In this document: piece by piece, positions 33,365 to 43,049 of the stretch | Numbering within the stretch: the stretch's first letter is position 1 | Layout of the letters: each line of letters begins with the position of its first letter | Assembly (NCBI GenBank): GCA_900073065.1 | Contig: FJOG01000007.1 | Span: 1,237,997 to 1,301,996, forward strand | Origin: Phialocephala subalpina | Taxonomy: Eukaryota; Ascomycota; Leotiomycetes; Helotiales; Mollisiaceae | Direction of reading: 5' to 3' | Length of the DNA: 64,000 bases | The notes under the pieces: generated by a model | Told to the model about the DNA's origin: nothing | The model's database searches: none | What the model saw: only the letters and a program-made list of their open reading frames with translations | Made by a program: the position numbers and the translations under genes

Positions 33365-35241
33365 ATGGGTCAAGGTCAATCCAGCGATAATGGGAACCAT
33401 CCTACGACGGAACAGCTGAGCCATGAGCTGGTACATTCTTTTGACAATAGCTGTAGCCTTCCTTGACTGACTTCCTCCAGGCCCTCAAATTCGCAAAACG
33501 ATGCTTCACTCCCCTCGAGCTCTACTCCTTCCAAGATGTCTTCAAAAGCCTGGCAGATCACCAGAACTCGATTGCGTACCTTAAAGAAGACACGATAGCA
33601 CGCTTTCTCGAGATACCCGACATACTAGGCGCATCCTCCATTATTTTCCAGATGGTCAGCTACCTTGGCGCGTTTCCCTTTGGCCAAGATGCGCCAGTCG
33701 TACTGGGCTTTGAACAGATGATAATGGTGGTGGTGATAATGACGCAGCGATATCAGAGGGTGCTGAAGAAAGGTAACCGGGACCGTACGAAACTGCTATT
33801 CCGAAGCCTGGCTGTCTACGACCGAGGGTCGCACAACGAGGATGAGAAGCCCGAGGAGCATGCAGCGGATAAGCAAAGCCATGAGGCTCCGAGTGCTTCC
33901 AGAAGTCATGCTGCAGGGTTTGCAATCGACGACGCTGCCAACGACGGGGATGATGAAGATGACGACGATCTTGCCCTTGCAGCTCTCGAATCCCTGGATG
34001 CTATCGAGGTCTTTAGACATGGAGACGCCCCGATATCACAAGCCTCAATACCATCCGACAATTTGAAGAAGCTTATAATGCTTCTGCTCCTAATAGCTCC
34101 TCTGGGAATCCAAGAAAGTCTTGCCCGACATTCGGAAAGACTCGTGGGCGACCAACTAGAAGGTCTTCGAAGAACGGCGGATAATATTCTGGCTGCATTT
34201 GTGAACGTGGAGAAGTCTCCTGGCGTCAAAATTCATCAATTCAATACTGTGATACCCATCTCGTTTCCATATCTTTTTACTGGCTTTAATCCACTTTTCG
34301 AGCATTTCCTCTTCTCCAAAAACATCGACTTCACCAAGCGGAAGGATTCATCCACAGCACCACCACCTCCACCTAATCACCTGGAAAATCAACCACTTTT
34401 GGCACAGACCGGAGAGATTCTTGATCTCAATGTACTATCACAACTGTCTTTCTTCCTACCTGGCGGGACCTTATTTAGGCAGCTCCGCCTGCTCTACTCT
34501 GGCGGTGATGCTGGCTTTTCAATGGGCAGCTTCGAAACAAAAGTGTTCAACTGGCGAGCACCAACTATTCTCCTCGTAGCAGGGAATCGAATATCAGAAC
34601 CTCCAGAGGGCGGACAGGAACGAGCATTCTCTGACAGACTCCCACCCAAGCGATTTCCAGATAGCGGCAAATCATCCCGTGTCGTCTTTGGCGTCTATCT
34701 CTCTCAACATTGGCGGCAAACTCACAAGGAGTGTTTTGGAGAGACTGATACGCTGCTTTTCCAACTCGAGCCTGTGCATGAGGTTTTCCATGCATCGAGC
34801 ATCAACAAGGATTACGTTGCCTTCACGAAACCTCCAACTGCTCACTCGGGGCTCTTCTTCGGTTGTCCGCATCCAAAAGCCAAGCAAACAGCTGGGCTAT
34901 CGTCCCACGTAAGCCTAGGTGCCGTCTCCTTAATGCTCGACTCATCTTTCGAATTCGGTGTCTTCACTCATAATTACACATCTGGCGGAGGAGCATTCCA
35001 CAATAGCGAGACTCGGAAAGCCGATTTCCAGGATAGGTTCGAAATTGAGAGCTTGGAGGTGTGGGGCTGTGGAGGAGATGCTGAAGCGGAACAGCAGAGA
35101 CAGCGATGGGCATGGGAAGAGAGAGAAGCTGAGGCTAGGAGGAGAGTCAACTTGGGCACTGGAGATATCGAGGCTGACAGGGCATTGTTAGAAATGGCAG
35201 GCTTGATCGGTGGGAATAGGAGTGGCGGATCTATGAGTTGA
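33365..35241 (+). CDS. RTC5: Rtc5-like TLDc-domain protein
   Basis: Two exons, 33365-33430 and 33481-35241, with a 50-nt phase-0 intron; 608 aa. The start MGQGQSS fits N-myristoylation. An all-helical N-half with an acidic, Ala-rich insert (about 130-185) is followed by the TLDc domain: FFLPGGTLFRQLRLLYSGGD, then GFSMGSFETKVFNW, PTILLVAGN, VVFGVYLSQHWRQ and SGLFFGCPHPKA, and GVFTHNYTSGGGAF near the end. The C-terminus is Glu/Arg-rich. Yeast Rtc5 regulates V-ATPase assembly at the vacuole; TLDc proteins bind V-ATPase generally. The first exon matters because it carries the myristoylation signal. Confidence 0.9.
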
Positions 35242-35489
35242 TCTATAGCCAGGGGTTCCTGTGTTGGAGGACCGCATTCGGGTTGGATTCATTCAAGCAT
35301 GGTTTTGCATACTTTACTTAGACATAATCTCAAAACCATGACTATCTCGAATCTCAATCCTTTTTGTATAAACATTGAATGGCGTTTCCACGATTTTGTC
35401 CACCTTATAGTGTACATCCCTATACCCAAACTCCGTCCGAAATGCTCGCATGCAAATATACAGTCTTCTCTCAAATGTCGTTCCTATCT

Positions 35490-36173
35490 TCACTTCTTCC
35501 CCCAAACCATCTCCTGCACACTCTCCAACACACCCTTCCTCCTCTCCGACTCCTCAACCACGCTCTCCGCCCCCTTCCCCTCCTTCACAGCATCCAACAC
35601 CTTCTCCACAACCTTATCCTCCTTCTTCCCCTCCTTCTTCGGCGCCTGTCCCCTAGCTTCCGCTCTCTTCCTCCTCATCTCCCTCAACTCCTTCTCCTCC
35701 TCATCTCTAGCCTCCAGCTCCTTAATCCACGCCTCATTCTTCTCCTTCGCTTTCCTCTCCGCCACCACAGCATCGAACTCTTTCCTCTTCTGTCTGTCAG
35801 TCTGCCAGTACATAGAACCTGCGACCATGGCGACTAGCGTGAAGCCCTGAGCATAGATTCGAGCGCGGAACATGCGGTTGGTTCGATTGTGGTCGCCGGC
35901 GCGGATGGAGCGGGAGGCACCGAAGAGGGCCATGCAGGTTAGGACGCATCCTGGGGGATTGTTAGAGAGGGTTTGGTGAGCTTGGATGAGGTAGGGTACC
36001 TAATGGAATTAAAGGCTCTTCCTTGAGCCGTCTGGAGAATTTCTGCCAGCGGTTCTCTTCGTAGAATTCACTGTCGTACGAGTCAGCATTCTTCGAGCTT
36101 GAAAGCGAGTCGTTGATCGGATGAAAACATACGTGTTTCCATCAAAGGAAGAGGGCAGTGGATTATTCGACAT
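35490..36173 (-). CDS. RCF1: Respiratory supercomplex factor 1 (HIG1 domain)
   Basis: Three exons: 36133-36173, 36000-36070, 35490-35950; introns of 62 and 49 nt; 190 aa. It starts [13 protein letters not shown]. The HIG1 domain reads [34 protein letters not shown] and a second hydrophobic segment [18 protein letters not shown] long Lys/Glu-rich coiled coil follows. Rcf1 sits in the mitochondrial inner membrane and assists assembly and stability of cytochrome oxidase and the III-IV supercomplex. The order and spacing fit fungal Rcf1 well. Confidence 0.93.
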
Positions 36174-36713
36174 TGTGGCTTTAATTCAATATCAGAATCA
36201 ATGCTCGTGTGAGCAACTCTGCTATCCTCGAAGAGGGACCAAATGGTGTCGTAATTGATATCCGAAGGAAGCTCGTGATGTCAAATAAAAGCGGCACACG
36301 GAGTTCACGAGAGCTGGAAAAGAGAGCAATCCAATGTCCCAGAACCTGAGAGACTTTGCAGTGAAGTTCTAGAAGGGTTTGCTAAAAGCGTGAGATTCTA
36401 TTTACTCAGTACTAATATACTTTACTTTCTTGAAGACTTTCCTGGGCTTCTAATGTTCCTTATTGCTTGGGACTTTGGGTGCCGCTTTTTCTTGACACCA
36501 TGAGGGAAGCATTCGGATTAATTTCCCTGCACTTCGGGATAACCCTTGTCAAGAGTCGTTCGACAGCTCCCTCCGGTGTCGCCAGCCACGCGAAGACCCC
36601 ACTAAGAATTTCCCAAGCTTGCAGACAAGGGCGAACAAAGAGTCACAACGCATCATTCATAACTTTTCACCTTTGCTTTCCCACACATATTTAGTTTTCG
36701 ATTAATACATATA
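36174..36713. other. Divergent intergenic region between RCF1 and ILV1
   Basis: About 540 bp shared as promoter by two genes pointing away from each other. No coding frame or repeat is seen. Confidence 0.5.
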
Positions 36714-38489
36714 ATGGCAGAGGAAACCATGGAGAACGGAACAAAAGTCAATGGCGACTCCAATGGAGTTTCTGCCAGCAGACCCAGAACCCCCAGTCTC
36801 AAGACGTTTTCCCTAACTGAATACTCGACCAATCCCTCACCGCCGAGCGAGAGTCCAAAGAGGAAAGCACAGAGCATTGTACCTGACGAATTCTTACTTC
36901 CCAATGGCTACCCAGACGTACGTTCTCAATCCAATTATTCAATTCCACCTGCTAAAGAAAAACAGTACCTCCGCCTCATCCTCACCTCCCGCGTCTACGA
37001 AGTCGTCGAAGAAACCCCCCTCACCCATGCCACCAACCTCTCCAACCGTCTCGAATGCAAAGTACTCTTAAAGCGTGAAGACCTGCAACCCGTCTTCTCC
37101 TTCAAGCTTCGCGGGGCTTACAACAAAATGGCCCATCTCGACCCAAAAGTTAGCTGGAAAGGAGTTGTAGCCTGTTCAGCCGGGAACCACGCCCAGGGTG
37201 TCGCATACTCTGCGAGAAAACTCAAGATCCCAGCGACGATAGTGATGCCGAAGGGAACACCGAGTATCAAGCATTTGAATGTTAGTAGGTTAGGCGGAAG
37301 TGTTGTGTTGCATGGGGACGATTTTGATGCGGCGAAGGAGGAGTGTGGGAGGTTGGAGAAGTTATATGGATTGACTAATATTCCGCCATTTGATGATCCG
37401 TATGTTATTGCGGGGCAGGGGACCATTGGGATGGAGTTGTTGAGGCAGGCTAATATTTCGAAGTTGGAAGCAATTTTCTGCTGTGTTGGTGGTGGAGGAC
37501 TGATTGCTGGAATCGGGGTTTATGTGAAGCGTATTGCTCCACATGTGAAGGTTATTGGCGTGGAAGCTTATGATGCCAATGCCATGGTTCAATCGCTCCA
37601 GAAAGGCGAGAGAGTGGTACTGAAGGATGTTGGGCTGTTCGCAGATGGAGCAGCAGTCAAGACTGTTGGAGAGGAGACATTCAGAGTATGCATGGATGTA
37701 GTGGACGACGTCATTCAGGTCACGACCGACGAGACATGTGCAGCTATCAAGGACGTCTTCGAGGACACACGATCCATCGTCGAGCCAGCCGGTGCACTCG
37801 CCCTTGCTGGACTGAAGAAATACGTCGCAGCCAATCCTTCAGCAGACACGAACCGAGCTCTAGTGGCTATCGCATCAGGAGCAAACATGAACTTCGACCG
37901 CCTACGATTCGTCGCTGAACGAGCAAGACTAGGAGAGAAGAAGGAGGCACTTATCAGCGTCACTATCCCCGAAAAACCAGGAGCATTTGCCGAGCTCATC
38001 AAAGCCGTAATGCCCCATTCAGTGACAGAGTTCTCATACCGCTATGCCACGGATGCAGTAGCCAATGTTCTCCTCGGTATCTCACTCACATCCCCTGCCG
38101 CACAACTAGAAGAAGAACTTGAGTCTCTTCTCCACCGTATAAAAGGCGAGGGCATGACACCAACCGACCTCTCTGGCAACGAGCTCGCAAAATCTCATGT
38201 CAGGTATCTAGTTGGTGGTCGGTCAGGCGTCAAGCATGAGCGTTTATACATGTTCAACTTCCCCGAACGGCCCGGAGCTCTTGAAAAGTTTCTTCAAACT
38301 CTCAGGCCGAAATACAACATCTCTCTCTTCCAATACCGAAACGCAGGAAGCGATATCGGAAAGGTTCTCACCGGTGTTGTGTGCCCGGATGCCGAGTTCA
38401 AGGAGCTAGAGAGCTTTCTCAATAAGATCGGGTATCCATGGGAAGACTGCACGGAAAGTGATGTCTTCAAGACGTTCTTGAGAGAGTGA
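36714..38489 (+). CDS. ILV1: Threonine dehydratase (isoleucine biosynthesis)
   Basis: Deaminates threonine to 2-oxobutanoate, the first committed step to isoleucine, in mitochondria. The catalytic PLP domain has SFKLRGAYN with the Schiff-base Lys, [13 protein letters not shown], the Gly-rich phosphate loop [13 protein letters not shown], and ends near [12 protein letters not shown]. Two regulatory ACT-like domains follow ([17 protein letters not shown] and [16 protein letters not shown]), as expected for feedback control by isoleucine. The frame is open for 591 codons, but 36918-36965 (48 nt, GTACGT to ACAG) looks like an intron with no stop and length divisible by 3. Removing it joins NGYPD to [11 protein letters not shown], as homologues usually read, giving 575 aa. 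Confidence 0.93.
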   Translation: MAEETMENGTKVNGDSNGVSASRPRTPSLKTFSLTEYSTNPSPPSESPKRKAQSIVPDEFLLPNGYPDVRSQSNYSIPPAKEKQYLRLILTSRVYEVVEETPLTHATNLSNRLECKVLLKREDLQPVFSFKLRGAYNKMAHLDPKVSWKGVVACSAGNHAQGVAYSARKLKIPATIVMPKGTPSIKHLNVSRLGGSVVLHGDDFDAAKEECGRLEKLYGLTNIPPFDDPYVIAGQGTIGMELLRQANISKLEAIFCCVGGGGLIAGIGVYVKRIAPHVKVIGVEAYDANAMVQSLQKGERVVLKDVGLFADGAAVKTVGEETFRVCMDVVDDVIQVTTDETCAAIKDVFEDTRSIVEPAGALALAGLKKYVAANPSADTNRALVAIASGANMNFDRLRFVAERARLGEKKEALISVTIPEKPGAFAELIKAVMPHSVTEFSYRYATDAVANVLLGISLTSPAAQLEEELESLLHRIKGEGMTPTDLSGNELAKSHVRYLVGGRSGVKHERLYMFNFPERPGALEKFLQTLRPKYNISLFQYRNAGSDIGKVLTGVVCPDAEFKELESFLNKIGYPWEDCTESDVFKTFLRE

Positions 38490-39044
38490 GGGTGTTGTTT
38501 ATAGGTGAGGGAAATTAGAGTGTAGATATGGGAGGGGTTCTTTTCGTTGATTTTTTTCGATATTAGCGGGAGTTGGGGGATTTGAAAAATGCATTTGACG
38601 GAATGTCGGTGCAGGTTAAACAAAATAATTGAGGGAGAAATCTGGATAGACCGATGGACAATTAATTGATTTGAGCGTTCGTTTCCATCTCCGACTTTTG
38701 ATTCCGAAATTGTGACCAAGCGACTTTCAAAACTCGATATCAAAACTCCAACAACTATCAATTGATTGATTTCCAAACTGAGAAGTTATCTTCGAAATAT
38801 GCTTTTTCATTCAACAAAGCATTTCGCAAATGAAGCAGTTTCGAAAACAATCGTTCGGCTTTGGCTCGATTTCCTCCAGTCTTCCTGAAATTTGAAGCCT
38901 CATATCCAAGGCACAAAACTCGAAATCCAGCATCCGGACTTCTCAAACCACTACAACATCTAGCCCAAGCTCAATTGCTTTCCACACCACGCTCTGCGAC
39001 TCAATACAACCCACGTTCGAGCAACTCTCCCTTCGACCGCAGCA
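38490..39044. other. Intergenic region
   Basis: About 555 bp, AT-rich. No gene signal. Confidence 0.5.
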
Positions 39045-39576
39045 ATGATACCAGCAACCTCCATCCTCCGCACCGCGCGTGTGCTGTTCCCATCTTTCGC
39101 TATCCGACCTGCGGCATCCTGCACAACATCAAGGTCATTCTCTGCTTTGACTAGAACATCGAGACCGACTCTATTGGCGAGGGCGAATACTGGTAGTGTG
39201 AATGGAGCAAATGGGGTCATTGAGAAGGCTGTAGGGGAGCAGGTTCGAGGGATGAAGGTTAGGAGTTCGGTGAAGAAGATGTGTGAGGGTTGTAAGGTAC
39301 ATTAATTTTGATTCTTTTCTTTGGGGCGCTCGATGGAAATTGGTGTTGAGGAGCATGGTGGGCATGCATTAAAGCGCCGAGAAGATCACAGGACCTGAGT
39401 GATTGGCGATGGAGGTGGATGTGGAGGGGAAAGCAGAGAAGAGTTGATTGGAAGTGAATAGGAAAAGGCTAATTATTCTACAGAGTGTGCGAAGAAAGGG
39501 TGGAAAGTCTGGGAAGGGACATGTCTACATTATTTGCTCGCTGAATCCAAAGCATAAGCAAAGGCAGGGAAAATAG
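39045..39576 (+). CDS. RTC6: Mitochondrial ribosomal protein bL36m
   Basis: Two exons, 39045-39296 and 39484-39576, with a 187-nt phase-0 intron; 114 aa. An N-terminal mitochondrial presequence rich in Arg, Ser and Ala precedes the bL36 core: MKVRSSVKKMCEGCK, then SVRRKGGKSGKGHVYIICS and NPKHKQRQGK. The Cys-x2-Cys pair and the later Cys and His form the zinc ribbon of bL36. The yeast counterpart is Rtc6 (mitochondrial L36). The second exon was found by completing the family pattern and is in frame. Confidence 0.92.
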
Positions 39577-39910
39577 AGATCTTGGCGAAAGAGGGAAATG
39601 CTGTGCTGGGAGATGCGGTTGTACCGAATCCCTACGAGGTTCGCTATGGTCTGCGAGGACTTAAGTGAAGGAAAAAAAGGCAGGAAATGTTGTACCATAT
39701 TGCATGGGCTGGCGTTGAGGGATTACATTGTGCATAGAGATAATTCCCACATTGGAGGATAGCAACTGTGGAGAACCAGCTATGCTGTCTCGGAGCAGGT
39801 TACACTGCTTGTATCAAGAACCAGAGACATTTTTCTCACTCCATACTCCGCCATATATCCACAGCTGATGGGTTCTATTCTGCCCAGATGTACCCGGTGG
39901 ATCTGCATAT
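39577..39910. other. Convergent intergenic region
   Basis: About 330 bp between two 3' ends, with nothing else seen. Confidence 0.5.
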
Positions 39911-40343
39911 TCACAACCCGTCGATATACCTCTCCATAGTCTCCCACTGTGTCTTCCCAGTCGATATCAAATACCGAATCTGTGTCTGCAAGGTACCCAC
40001 CCCAATTAGCATCTTTCTTCAGTGGCCTAAGTTTAACGCAACATACAATGTCCGTAACGCCCTTATTCCTCTTAAACTCGTCCCTCGCAAATCGTAGCGT
40101 TTCTTCCTTCGTATTTGGGTCGGAAATCCTCCTACAGCCCCGGACAATGGTTCGCCATAATGCAAGAGCTCGGCCTCGTTGGAGGAACTAAGACTTCTGT
40201 CAGCTTGACTTCCAATTGTAGCCATAGCTTATTGTTGAGCTCCGAATACGTACATGGTCCAGAGAAATCGTTTGGTTTAACCTGCGTGGACGTGGTTTAG
40301 CTTGGGAAGCATAGCTGCGACATATCTGCTGGAACAGTCGCAT
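39911..40343 (-). CDS. LYR-motif protein, LYRM2-like
   Basis: Three short exons: 40254-40343, 40047-40187, 39911-39985; introns of 66 and 61 nt, all phase 0; 101 aa. The spliced protein starts with a basic mitochondrial-type leader (MRLFQQICRSYASQ). It reads through FLQRGRALALWRTIVRGC (LYR position occupied by L-W-R), RFARDEFKRNKGVTDI and TQIRYLISTGKTQWETM, in the order typical of the LYRM2 branch. LYR proteins bind acyl carrier protein and assist assembly of respiratory complexes or Fe-S delivery in the matrix. No single open frame exceeds 68 codons, so the gene is easy to miss. It shares a 213-bp divergent promoter with the NAA40 gene. Confidence 0.88.
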
Positions 40344-40556
40344 TGGGCATTGTCTGGGAGATTCAATGCTTGGGGTTGTTAACGGACTTTGGAGGAGGCA
40401 TGGTGATGAAATTGTCCCAAGACGGGAGAGACTTGGCGGTAAGGAGCGGCAGAATATTGGGGAGCTACATTACTTGGACGCGTTGACGCGACTCAACTTT
40501 CTACAACTACACCTCACATTTTCAGAACTTCAAATCCAAAGATATGATGATTGGAA

Positions 40557-41385
40557 ATGGCGAAGATGGACCTCATTGATGTCGCCAACTCGAAGTCAAT
40601 AGACCAGTTCATTGAAGATTATCTTCCATCAAGGTGAGCTTCACCTTCATTCCTCTCACGCGGCACAGCCTTTAGGGCTGAGAAGAGCGCGTTTTGAGTT
40701 CACACGAAGGATCCCCGAGCTTCCACCAAATCTCGAGTTGAGATGGCTTCGTTCCTAACTGACCATGTGGCGCAGCGAGTGGAGATCATGGATTCATCCC
40801 GCTACCAAGGCTGAATACCAAATCACGCTACAAACAGCCAAGGCCATGTCGCAACCCGACTTCGATGCATGTTTCCATCTCATCGAGATCACTTCTGCAG
40901 ACGATTACAAAAAGTCCCAGGATGGATGGAAACCCCGATCCAAACGCAAAGAGATGAAACTCCTCGATTTGAAGTACCTCCTCGTTAAACTAGACAATCA
41001 AGTCCAAGGCTTCGTATCTTTCATGCCGACTTACGAAGACGACTATCCAGTTATCTACTGCTATGAAATTCACCTCTCCTCAGCCCTACAAGGGTGAGCT
41101 TATCCTTCACCGAGCACGAGTTTATTTGACCGTCTGCGGCGCTGACATGAAGAAAGGTCAGGTCTTGGCAGGGTTTTGATGCAACATCTTGATGTGGTTG
41201 GAGAGAAGATCCCAGGTACGGCAAAAGTAATGCTGACTTGCTTCTTAAGCAATAAGCGCGGGGTCGACTTTTATAAGAAGTTGGGCTATGCAAAGGATGA
41301 ATTCTCACCCCCGCCGAGGATTCTTCGAAATGGGACGATGATTGAGGGACAGTATGTGATTCTGAGCAAAGATATCAAGAGGTGA
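40557..41385 (+). CDS. NAA40: N-alpha-acetyltransferase 40 (histone H4/H2A, NatD)
   Basis: Three exons: 40557-40633, 40776-41093, 41157-41385; introns of 142 and 63 nt; 207 aa. The GNAT fold reads DACFHLIEITSADDYKKS, WKPRSKRKEMKLLDLKYLL, GFVSFMPTYEDDYPVIYCYE, the acetyl-CoA loop GSGLGRVLM (spanning a splice), KVMLTCFLSNKRGVDFYKKL and SPPPRILRNG. This order and the EIHLSSALQG strand are characteristic of NatD, which acetylates the N-terminus of histones H4 and H2A. The ATG at 40557 has a good AAATGG context; a second in-frame ATG is at 40566. Confidence 0.9.
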
Positions 41386-42061
41386 TCGAGAGAAGTCTTC
41401 TGATGGATACGGTTGCTGAACATCGGGCTGCAAATCTCTCGAGGCCAGCCCTGCCACTTCGGGGGAAAGTGTCCGGCAGAGATGGACCAATGAAACGAAC
41501 ATGCATGTTTCAAAGGCATGCAAGTAGGCTAGCGAACCGCTGGAAATGGACGAGGCTGACGCCACATATTTCAGCCGTCACCAAATTCCAAACTTATGCA
41601 TACGGTCTTCCTAGATGAGGCTGGATTAGCCTTTCACTATTACATTCTCCCCTTATATTGGTCACACAGTCAGATATGTGGGCCTTCCTCTCATCTCCTC
41701 TGCCCTATGCCAAAAGATCCTTGAGAAGAGTGCTGTGCCGTTATGAGTGGCTTTCTGCTTGGTAACTACCCTTCGTAAGTTTGCTATTTCAGGCCAAAGT
41801 GGAGATGAGATGCAGTCCTTAATGCGTTTCGATTGGTCGGTTCCGGGCGATCATTGTGGTTCGAGCGTTTGGACCCTGCGGCGAGGGTTTGCTGACTTTC
41901 AGCTGTACCACTTCATAAGGCTGCGAGTGCCCACGATATTTTTTTACATTTCTCGTTATTATCGTTGCTGAATTCCTTCCATTGTCAAGTTCTTCAAGCT
42001 TCATAATATCCCAACTTAATTTTCGAATCTTCTATACATTCTTTCGCAAAGTTTCGTCAAG
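41386..42061. other. Intergenic region
   Basis: About 680 bp. The stretch before 42062 is T/C-rich, as in fungal 5' leaders. No coding signal. Confidence 0.5.
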
Positions 42062-42669
42062 ATGGATAACAAGGGACCAGCTCAACAGCAACCTATGCAA
42101 TACTCGGAGAAGACTGCTGCTGTTGGTGGTGACCAATGGAACAATGGCCTCTTCGATTGCTTCACTGGCGAGGATAACCTCTGTATGTTCTCTCCTAGTT
42201 GGGTGCATTTCCCACAACTAACATACTCCCAGGCCTGAAAGCAACTTTCTGCCCCTGCTTCGTCTATGGCAAGACCCAAGCGCGCATGAGAGACCCTTCT
42301 CTTGCTGGCTACGAACGCTTCAACACAGACGTATGCTCCCATCCCCTTTTTGCTCCACTCACCCCTCATCCTTTCTGTCCCTTCTCTCCCCTCATACTCT
42401 AAGCTAACAAACCCAAGTGCATGCTCTGGTGTGGAGTACAATCCTGCTGCGGTCTCGGCTGGATCTTCAACGTAATGTCTCGCTCCGACCTGCGCCAAAG
42501 GTTCGGCATCCAAGGCGGTGGACTTGGAGATTGCTGTACTGCTTTCTGCTGTACCTGCTGTTCTATGATTCAGAACGAGAAGGAGGTTATTGGGCGGAGC
42601 AGTGGAGCTGTTAATGGTGGGTATGTTCAGCCGCAGGGCATGGTTGCTCAGCCTCAGTATCCTCAGTAG
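42062..42669 (+). CDS. PLAC8/Cys-rich membrane-associated protein
   Basis: Three exons: 42062-42182, 42233-42330, 42418-42669; 156 aa. The PLAC8 signature is present: WNNGLFDCF, then CLKATFCPCFVYGKTQARM, CMLWCGVQSCCGLGWIF, RQRFGI and GDCCTAFCCTCCSMIQNEKE. The C-tail is Gly/Pro/Gln-rich. Family members are small membrane-bound proteins linked to metal resistance, cell size or calcium flux; the fungal role is not settled. A 229-codon open frame on the other strand is a shadow of this gene. Confidence 0.9.
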
Positions 42670-43049
42670 AGGGTGCGTGGCGAAGAGAATGGGGGTGGCG
42701 CCAGAGAACTGGTGCATCCTGAATGTCCGTGGGATGGGGGGATAATGGTTGGGAGATGCGATGATACTCAATTTGCTTTTCTGGACGGACTAGATACCAT
42801 ACGTGCTAGGTTTTTGAATTCAAGATCTCGAGCAAGAGAAATTTTGATTTGTCATATTACCTTCCATCCATCCCTGTCTTTTTCTACATTTTGAACCTCA
42901 CGCTCTCGTTACGAATATTCCAGTCAATCATCGAAGAAAACTTCCGGTTCATACCTAACCTGTAACTCAACACCAATCTCATCCATCCCATTCATCAACC
43001 ATCCCAAACCCATCCTCTTTTACCACAAGTCCGGAGATGAGTTTACTTC
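42670..43049. other. Convergent intergenic region
   Basis: About 380 bp between two 3' ends. No signal. Confidence 0.5.

Noticed and set aside
33365..39576. RTC5 and RTC6 as a functional telomere-capping pair
   Set aside because: The names come from one yeast screen; the products act at the vacuole and in the mitochondrial ribosome, so proximity is probably chance.
42082..42771. 229-codon minus-strand frame
   Set aside because: It is antisense to the PLAC8 gene, whose Cys pattern and splice sites are convincing.
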